Of a DNA stretch of 64,000 nucleotides, positions 51,239 through 59,000 are shown one piece after another. Source of the DNA: an uncultured Chitinophagaceae bacterium (GTDB lineage: Bacteria; Bacteroidota; Bacteroidia; Chitinophagales; Chitinophagaceae); NCBI GenBank assembly GCA_937981995.1, contig CALJNC010000036.1, forward strand, positions 1-64,000, written 5' to 3'. The position numbers and the translations under genes are program-made. The notes below the pieces were generated by a model. The model saw only the letters and a program-made list of their open reading frames with translations, did no database searches and was not told where the DNA came from. Every line of letters starts with the position of its first letter. The stretch's first letter is position 1.

Positions 51239-53776
51239 ATGCCTAAAAGTATACCACTAGAAGCTGGGGATTCGCCTCAAAATCATGTGAAGGAGATGTA
51301 CAAAAATTGGTTTCTGGATTACGCTAGTTATGTAATACTAGAGCGTGCCATACCTGATATTGCCGATGGATTAAAACCAGTACAACGCAGAATATTGCAT
51401 GCGCTAAAAGAAATGGACGATGGCCGTTTTAATAAAGTAGCTAATGTAATAGGAAGCAGTATGCAGTATCACCCACATGGTGATGCGAGTATAGGCGATG
51501 CTATTATTAACCTTGGGCAAAAAAACCTTCTTATAGAAACGCAGGGTAACTGGGGCGATGTACGTACAGGAGATAGTGCAGCAGCTCCACGTTATATTGA
51601 GGCTCGCTTATCAAAGTTTGCCTTGGAAGTAGCTTTTAATCCTAAAACTACTGAGTGGCAGCTGAGTTATGACGGACGTAAAAACGAACCCGTTCATTTA
51701 CCCATGAAATTTCCGTTATTACTTGCACAAGGTGCAGAGGGTATTGCTGTTGGTTTATCCACTAAAATATTACCACACAATTTTATTGAACTTATAAAAG
51801 CTTCCATTAAACATTTAGAAGGAAAACGATTTAAACTACTACCAGATTTTCCTACCGGTGGAATGATGGATGCCGAAAATTATAATGATGGTAAGCGCGG
51901 CGGTAAAGTAAGAGTACGATCCCATATAGAAAAAAAGGATAATAAAACCTTACTCATTAAGGACGTTCCTTATGGTTGTACTACACACTCCATTATTGAA
52001 AGTATTATTAAGGCCAGTGATAATAATAAACTCAAAGTAAAAAAAGTAATAGATAATACAGCTGCTGAAGTAGAGATTGAAATACAGGTAGCTAGCGGTA
52101 TGACAGCCGATCAAACAATTGATGCATTGTATGCTTTTACTCAATGTGAAATATCTATTTCTCCTAATATTTGTGTGATTATTGATAATAAACCACACTT
52201 TATTACAGCTACTGAAATGCTCAAACACAATACGGAGAACACAAAGGAACTCCTGAAAAGAGAGCTTGAAATTAAATTAAAGGAGCTAGAAAATAAATGG
52301 CATTATACTTCGCTTGAAAAAATATTTTTTGAAGAAAAAATATACAAGGAGCTAGAAAAGAAACATAAGGATTGGGAAACGGTTCTTGTTGCAATAGAAA
52401 AAGCATTTTTACCATTTAAGAAAAAACTAAAGCGTGCAGTAACCCGTGAAGATGTAATAAAGCTAACTGAAAAGCCTGTAAGAAGAATTTATAAGTTAGA
52501 CATAGACGAGCTGATAAACCAAATAAAAAATTTAGAAGCTGAAATAAAACAAAACAAAAAAGATTTAAAAAACCTTACGGATTATGCCATTGCCTACTAC
52601 CAAAATTTACTTGAAAAATACGGTAAAGGTCGTGAACGCAAAACAGAAATAAAACCGTTTGACAAAATTACAATTAAACAAATTGCAATAGCCAATACTA
52701 AACTTTATGTAAATCGTAAGGATGGTTTTATTGGTAGCGGGCTCAAGAAAGATGAATTACTTTTTGACTGCTCCGATATGGATGACATAATTGCCATTAC
52801 CCAAGAGGGAATTATGAAAGTGGTTAAAGTGGGAGACAAAACCTTTATAGGCAAAAATATTTTGCACGTAGCGGTATGGAAAAAAGGCGATGAACGTACA
52901 ACGTATAATATGCTTTACGTAGACGGCAAAAGCGGCAAGTCCTATGCTAAACGTTTTAATGTAAAAAGCATAACGCGCAATAAAGAATATCATCTAACCA
53001 AAGGAAACCCAAAAAGCAAGGTGCACTACTTAACAATTAACCCAGGTGGCGAGAGTGAATTAGTACAAGTAAACCTTAGCTCAGCAGCCCGAGCGCGCAA
53101 TAAGAAATTTGAATACGATTTTGCTGATATTTCCATTAAAGGCAGAGGCAGCATGGGCAACCAAGTAACTAAATATGGCGTGCGCAGTGTAAAGCTCCTT
53201 AGCAAAGGCACTTCTTCGCTGGCCGGTCAAAAGCTATGGTACAATGACAAAGTAGGCCGATTAAGCAAAGAAGCTCCTACAAATAGCAAAGGAGTTGAAA
53301 CAGGTATTTTCGTTGGCGATTTTCATGAAGGTGATTTAATTATATCATTCTATCAAAACGGATCATACAAATTGCACGACAAGGAATTGAGCACTCGATT
53401 TGATAATGACAACTTGATTCGGATTGAAAAGTTTAATCCCAATGCAATTATAAGTGCCGTTTACTTTGATGCTAAAAAGAAGCAATTTTTTGCAAAACGA
53501 TTCAAGATAGAAACGCAAACTCTGAATAGTGAATTCATTTTCATTAAAGAAGGCGATAAAAATTATTTAGAGTGGATATGCTCTAAAAGCACTCCTGTAA
53601 TTATATTAAAAACAGGAAAGAAGAAATACCTGCCTAGCGAAGAGACAGTTGACCTTGCAGAATTTGTAGATGTAAAAGGATGGAAATCTGTAGGAAATAA
53701 ACTTTGTGAAAAGGATTTGCTGGAAATTTCTTTACTGGAGGCAGAGGGCGACAAGACTACTGGAGAATTATTTTAG
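51239..53776 (+). CDS. parC: DNA topoisomerase IV subunit A (GyrA/ParC family)
   Basis: An 845-residue type IIA topoisomerase subunit that cuts and rejoins DNA and separates linked chromosomes. The N-terminal breakage-reunion domain has 'DYASYVILERAIPDIADGLK', 'RRILHALKEM', the quinolone-region 'HPHGDASIGDAI' and the catalytic Tyr119 in 'APRYIEARLSKFA'. A long coiled coil (about 340-460) and a C-terminal pinwheel region follow. The GyrA-box 'QRRGGKG' is absent, so ParC is preferred to GyrA. The usual Ser83-equivalent (E. coli GyrA) is Ala. parE is not adjacent. Promoter box 5 nt before the ATG. Confidence 0.93.
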   Translation: MPKSIPLEAGDSPQNHVKEMYKNWFLDYASYVILERAIPDIADGLKPVQRRILHALKEMDDGRFNKVANVIGSSMQYHPHGDASIGDAIINLGQKNLLIETQGNWGDVRTGDSAAAPRYIEARLSKFALEVAFNPKTTEWQLSYDGRKNEPVHLPMKFPLLLAQGAEGIAVGLSTKILPHNFIELIKASIKHLEGKRFKLLPDFPTGGMMDAENYNDGKRGGKVRVRSHIEKKDNKTLLIKDVPYGCTTHSIIESIIKASDNNKLKVKKVIDNTAAEVEIEIQVASGMTADQTIDALYAFTQCEISISPNICVIIDNKPHFITATEMLKHNTENTKELLKRELEIKLKELENKWHYTSLEKIFFEEKIYKELEKKHKDWETVLVAIEKAFLPFKKKLKRAVTREDVIKLTEKPVRRIYKLDIDELINQIKNLEAEIKQNKKDLKNLTDYAIAYYQNLLEKYGKGRERKTEIKPFDKITIKQIAIANTKLYVNRKDGFIGSGLKKDELLFDCSDMDDIIAITQEGIMKVVKVGDKTFIGKNILHVAVWKKGDERTTYNMLYVDGKSGKSYAKRFNVKSITRNKEYHLTKGNPKSKVHYLTINPGGESELVQVNLSSAARARNKKFEYDFADISIKGRGSMGNQVTKYGVRSVKLLSKGTSSLAGQKLWYNDKVGRLSKEAPTNSKGVETGIFVGDFHEGDLIISFYQNGSYKLHDKELSTRFDNDNLIRIEKFNPNAIISAVYFDAKKKQFFAKRFKIETQTLNSEFIFIKEGDKNYLEWICSKSTPVIILKTGKKKYLPSEETVDLAEFVDVKGWKSVGNKLCEKDLLEISLLEAEGDKTTGELF

Positions 53777-53911
53777 AGTTTTATATATTTAATAAGTATG
53801 AATAAGTGGCTGTTTATAGGTAGAGAAGTTCTACTATATATTTTATGGTTATTAACTGTGAAATAACAGTTCAAGTTAATGTTCGTTTCTTCTAATTAGA
53901 CAATCAATCTT
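53777..53911. other. AT-rich intergenic region with two weak hairpins
   Basis: Between the convergent parC and WbqC genes lie GTAGA/TCTAC (about 53820) and AACTGT/ACAGTT (53854-53871) with short loops. Neither has a good T run. They may be weak terminators; nothing else is seen. Confidence 0.35.
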
Positions 53912-54505
53912 CTACTCCCATTTCCCACAACAAAATAAGTAATCCAGCATACTTAGATTAGGTTCAAAACCATTTCGATCACTAAAAGGTTGTACGTAGG
54001 GAACTTGAGTAGTTTCTTTTCTATTCTTAGGAAGAAATGCAGAGCGTAAATCTGTTTCGGGATTGGGAGTATAGTTTTCAGTGAATTTAATTTGTTTTTT
54101 TATTTTAAGAAGTTTTAAAATTAATTCCAAAGAAGAAACATTTACGTCCAGCAAATATTCAAAACGTTTTTCATAAAAAGGCTTTAAGTCATCTTCAAAA
54201 TATTCAAAATATACTGACCTTCTGTAACAGGACGCAAGAGTTTTCCAGTGCAGGGCTTGCCAGTCTTCGTCATTACAAACCTTGATATCTTTAATAAAAG
54301 CCCGTTGGTTGCGCCCTTTATCAAGGGGTACGCTTAAGCATATTATACCATTGGGACCGCTTACATAGGCTCTGTTTCTGTAGCTTGTTCTTACAAAATA
54401 CTCATGCTGCTCAAGTAGCACATTCTCGGCCTTATGAAACGCATTAAACCATTCCCAACAAGGAAAAAATTCACATTCCATTATCACTGCAGCACTATTT
54501 GTCAT
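53912..54505 (-). CDS. WbqC-like family protein
   Basis: A 197-residue protein of the WbqC family, often found in polysaccharide loci and of uncertain enzymatic role. Characteristic stretches: 'ECEFFPCWEWFNAFHKAENV', 'LEQHEYFVRTSYRNRAYV' (the EQHE and YRNR motifs), 'LSVPLDKGRNQRAFIKDIKV' and 'WQALHWKTLASCYRRSVYFE'. The length is near 200, as usual. Its start is only 14 bp from the divergent GWxTD start, so the two promoters must overlap the neighbouring coding regions. Confidence 0.85.
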   Translation of the reverse strand: MTNSAAVIMECEFFPCWEWFNAFHKAENVLLEQHEYFVRTSYRNRAYVSGPNGIICLSVPLDKGRNQRAFIKDIKVCNDEDWQALHWKTLASCYRRSVYFEYFEDDLKPFYEKRFEYLLDVNVSSLELILKLLKIKKQIKFTENYTPNPETDLRSAFLPKNRKETTQVPYVQPFSDRNGFEPNLSMLDYLFCCGKWE

Positions 54506-54519
54506 TTACCTTTACGTTT

Positions 54520-55554
54520 GTGAGGATAAAGTTACTCTTATTTCTTTTTACGATAAGCTTCTCAGCGCAAGCGCAAAATTATTTTATTATGCGTGCAAGT
54601 AAGGATAGCCTGGATGGTTTTATGCCGTTTTATGATACAGACGAAACTTCCATACCCGTAATGATAAGTATTGACCCCGAGCTTGCAACTGAAAATCACA
54701 TTATAGAATATGCTTTTCAAAACAAAAGCCTTTCAAGCTCCATGCTTGATATTTATAATAAAATTATATCTATACCTACTTCTACTTTTGATTATAAAGT
54801 TCCTATAAATGATACATTGATCAGGAGTGGGAATTATAAGCTAGTATTAAGATTAAAAGAAAAGGGAAGTCAGAAATTATTGCAAGAAAAAGATTTTCAT
54901 TTTCAAACCCTACGTGCACCCAACACTTATTATAGCCCTATAAGAAAAAAGGGTCCTTTAATTTCTAAACGTATAAAGGAATCCTCAAGTAATATTGACC
55001 TAAGTACAACCTTTGTAAACCGGTATGACTTAAGGCGCATTCAACAAAATATTAATGCATTAGTTCCTATTGCCGAAATACCTGAGCAGGGTGCTATGAA
55101 TGGAATTATAAACAGTACAAATCTTGATGAGCTGAGACGTTTTTTCTATAACTTCTGGTACAGCCGTAACCCTGAGAACCCCGAGGCCGAATGGAAACGC
55201 TATGCTGAAAAATTAAATTATTGCTCTCGGAAATTTTCTTACGGTTCCTTCAAAGGATATGAAACAGATATGGGTAGAATTTATTTAAGATACGGACCGC
55301 CCAATAGAACAATTAAAGCATCTAATGAAAGAGGTACCAAACCGTATGAAGTTTGGTTTTACTCCGAGCTTGATAAGCACACCAACTTGAATATCCTTTT
55401 TTCACAAATTGGCACTTTGGCCAATGAACGGAATATACTCCACTCAAGTGATCCTAGTTTTTACTTTAACCCTAATTGGGCTAGTCAATTATTTACTGAC
55501 CCAAGCGAACGATTCAATACAAACTCACACCGCGTCTATGATTTTTTCGAATAA
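54520..55554 (+). CDS. GWxTD-domain exported protein
   Basis: A protein of 344 residues with a signal peptide from the GTG at 54520 ('IKLLLFLFTISFSAQAQ'). A TTG seven codons upstream is possible, but a near-match box TACCTTTA (54507-54514) 5 nt before the GTG favours the latter. The last third matches the GWxTD domain: 'ELRRFFYNFWYSRNP', 'EAEWKRYAEKLNYCSRKF', 'GYETDMGRIYLRYGPP'. The function is unknown; the domain is widespread in Bacteroidota exported proteins. It overlaps the LEA14-like lipoprotein gene by 17 bp. Confidence 0.85.
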   Translation: MRIKLLLFLFTISFSAQAQNYFIMRASKDSLDGFMPFYDTDETSIPVMISIDPELATENHIIEYAFQNKSLSSSMLDIYNKIISIPTSTFDYKVPINDTLIRSGNYKLVLRLKEKGSQKLLQEKDFHFQTLRAPNTYYSPIRKKGPLISKRIKESSSNIDLSTTFVNRYDLRRIQQNINALVPIAEIPEQGAMNGIINSTNLDELRRFFYNFWYSRNPENPEAEWKRYAEKLNYCSRKFSYGSFKGYETDMGRIYLRYGPPNRTIKASNERGTKPYEVWFYSELDKHTNLNILFSQIGTLANERNILHSSDPSFYFNPNWASQLFTDPSERFNTNSHRVYDFFE

Positions 55555-55990
55555 ACTACTCATCCTTTTATCTTTTACCAGCCTACTAATTTTTAGTAGC
55601 TGCAATGGTATTAAAGATATTGAATACAAAGGTGTAAAAGAAACTAAACTACAATCACTAGGCTTAAGCAAAGGAACAGTGCGTGTAGTACTGCAATATC
55701 ACAATCCTAATAAATTTGGGATTGACCTCAAGGAAACACAGCTTGAGGTTTATGCCAATGATCAATATATAGGCATAGCAGAAAATCCTGAAAATAATAA
55801 GGTGCCTAGGCAGGCAGATTTTGATTTTCCTATCTTGGTACATTTTAATCCTTTAAAAGCTTTTGGGCTTGTAGGATTACTAAAATCAAATAAAATTAAA
55901 CTAAGAGTAAAAGGAACTACAAAAGCAGGGAAAGGCGGTGTTTTTATACGCATACCAATAGATGTAACGGAGAACGTAAGTATGCAGTAG
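55538..55990 (+). CDS. LEA14-like (LEA_2 domain) lipoprotein
   Basis: A 150-residue lipoprotein from the ATG at 55538: signal peptide with lipobox 'LIFSSC', then one LEA_2/WHy-type Ig-like domain ('SLGLSKGTVRVVLQYHNPNK', 'LKETQLEVYANDQYIGIAEN', 'RIPIDVTENV'). In other organisms the domain is linked to stress or drought tolerance; in bacteria the role is unclear. A frame open upstream gives 43 more residues but these lie inside the GWxTD gene and precede the signal peptide. It is the second gene of that operon, before a terminator. Confidence 0.8.
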   Translation: MIFSNKLLILLSFTSLLIFSSCNGIKDIEYKGVKETKLQSLGLSKGTVRVVLQYHNPNKFGIDLKETQLEVYANDQYIGIAENPENNKVPRQADFDFPILVHFNPLKAFGLVGLLKSNKIKLRVKGTTKAGKGGVFIRIPIDVTENVSMQ

Positions 55991-56027
55991 CTTAATAAGT
56001 AAGCTAATTAAAAGCAAACATTAGAAA

Positions 56028-56059
56028 CAAAAAAAGGCCACCTTAAAGGTGGCCTTCAT
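56028..56059. terminator. Bidirectional hairpin terminator
   Basis: AAGGCCACCT pairs with AGGTGGCCTT around a short loop, framed by an A run and T-rich sequence. It separates the convergent LEA14-like gene and the giant SdrD-repeat gene. Confidence 0.85.
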
Positions 56060-56078
56060 TTTATAGTACTACTAAGTA

Positions 56079-59000
56079 TTAAAACTTATTAACTTTGCTC
56101 TCAAATTCTTGTTTAGAATATGTATCATAAATTTTGATTATGTACACACCTGTTGCAAGATTTGATAATTCATTTATTACGAAGATATTTTTACCGTCAT
56201 CTACCAATTCACGTTTCTTATAAACGGTGCTACCATTTGCACTCATTAAAGTAATGTCAATTGAAGATTCACCTTGTGATAAATAATCAACCACTAACTT
56301 ATCATTAAACGGTACAGGGTAAATTGCTATTTCTAATTTGCTTAATTGAGGTACAACAGTAACTACATTAGAGTAAACATATTGTCCATCATTATCAACC
56401 GCTTTAATACGATAGTATATAATTGGTTGCTTCATTAAATCAGAAACGTCATCACTTATTCTGTAGTTGGTTTCTCCTTGAGTATTACCCATAGCTTGCT
56501 TCTGTGCAATTTCTACAAATTCCTCTCCGTCCACTCTTCTTTCGATTGTAAAATGAGAAACATTTACCTCTTCAAGTGTTGTCCAACTTACAGTGGCTTG
56601 GTTAATTTCTAAATTTGCCTGAGCAACTAAAGATGAAATTGGTGTTGCAAATTGTACAATTAAACCAGCATCAAGCGTAGGATTGTACGTTCCACCAGGA
56701 ATATTATAAACTATTGTTGTACCTGAAGTAGGCAATCCATTTGGCCCATTCACTATTACATCAATATCACTATCCTCACTATCATTTCCTACATTTTGTG
56801 TAGTAAAGGCCGTTTTAGGTGGCAAGTTTGAGAATGAAGTTTTATAAGGTCCTGAAGGTAAATTCGGGAAAGTATAAAAACCATTTTGATTCGTAACAGC
56901 CGTTTGTAGTACATTGTCATTTTCATCAAGCAATGTTACAATCACACCAGGCACACCCACCTCCGTTGCATCTTGGATACCATCATTGTTTGCATCCATC
57001 CATACGTAGTTACCTAAACCTGCAATTAATGGAGTATGAACCCCTGCATCAATAGTAGGATTATATTCTCCAGATACCAAAGTAATTGGAGCAGTTAAAC
57101 CTGTAAGCACATCTGCATCGCTATCTGTTGAATCATTGTCTCCTGCATCTTGGCTCGTAAACATTGAGCCAGAAGGAATACCACTAAATCCTACTACGTA
57201 CGTTCCAGGGTCTAAGTTTACGAATGAGTATCCACCAGTAGCATCAGTTATTGCTGTAGAAATTGGCGTTACACCATCAGCAGCATATAAAGTAACTGTT
57301 ACACCCGGTATACCCGGCTCATTAGGATCTTGAATTCCATCATTGTTTAGATCATTCCAAACGTAGTTTCCAAGTCCAGCTTGATCAGTGAAAATACCCG
57401 CATCTAAATCAGGATAATTTTGACCAGCAGCTAAAGTAACCGGAGCAGTTATACCACTATTTGGATCAGCATCACTATCTAAGTCGTCAGTTCCCGCATT
57501 TTGACCTGTAAATTCAAAGCCATTTGGTAAGTTACCAAACTGTACTGAATAATCTCCCGGTGTTAAACCTGTAAATTGATACATACCATTAGCATCTGTG
57601 GTAGTAGTTGCAATTGGAAGACCATTTGCATCTAGTAAGGTTACCATTACACCCGGTACACCAATCTCAGTTGAGTCTTGAACACCATCTCTATTTTCAT
57701 CATTCCACACATAGTTACCTAAGCTAGCCAATCCTGGCGCTGGGTAAATACCTGCATCTATTGTTAAGTTTTCTTCTCCTTCTGATAAGGAAATCACTGG
57801 TGTTAATCCTCCAGTAGAAGCATCTGCATCAGCATCAAGAGCATCATCGCTACCTTGGTTTGCTGCGCTAAATGTATAACCCGAAGGTATATTACTAAAG
57901 CCAACAACATAATCTCCTGCTGGTAAACCAGTGAAAGAGTAATTACCTAAAGCATCAGTAGTCGTTGTTCCAAGTACTGTTGTTCCATCAGCTGCATATA
58001 AAGTTACCGTCACACCTGGCACACCACCCTCACCTGGGTCTTGAATACCATCTTGATTTGCATCGTTCCAAACTTTATCTCCAAGAGAAGCCGTACCAGA
58101 ACCTGTATTTGCATTTGTTATACCAGCATCTACAGTAAGATTTGTTTCACCATTTGCCAAAGGAATGATTGCAGTAAGACCAGTACCTGGGCTTACATCA
58201 CTATCTAAAGTAGAATCAGTTCCAGCACCCGGCGTTACGAATACATAATCAGCAGGTAAGTTTTCAAAACCAACTTGATAATTGCCAGCTGGTAAATTAT
58301 TAAAGATATAATTACCGTGTGCATCTGTTACTGTTGTAGCTAATACATTACCCATATCATCATACAATTTCACTGTTACACCAGCTACACCCGGCTCACC
58401 CGGATTTTGAATTCCATCATTATTGTAATCATACCATACTTGATTACCCAATGCTCCTGTAGGAAGCGTTGCGTTATGAATACCGGCATCCCATGACATA
58501 TCATTTTGACCAGCTGTTAATGTAATTACTGGCGTTTGTCCTGTTGCAGGATTTACGTCAGAATCAGCTGCGTCATCTGTTCCAGTGTCCGTTGGAGAAA
58601 ATGTAAATCCAGCAGGTAAATCTTCAAAACCAACTATATAATCTCCAGGAGTTAATCCATTAAATATATATTGTCCTAAGGCATCAGTTACTGTGCTATC
58701 TAATTTTGTAGTGCCATCAGCTGCATATAAGTATACAGTTACACCTGGTACTGGAGCTTCGCTAGCATCTTGTATACCATCATTGTTTACATCATTCCAA
58801 ACATAGTTCCCAAGAGAAGCTAAGCCAGGAGCTTGTTGAGTTAAACCGGCATCAATTGTTGGATTATTTTCACCAGGACCTAAAACTACAGGGCCAGATA
58901 TTCCAGAGAAAGGATCTACATTACTATCCATAGTAGAATCTGATCCAAAACCTTGTGGGCTAAATTCGAATCCAATTGGAGGAGTAACTCCTATACTATA

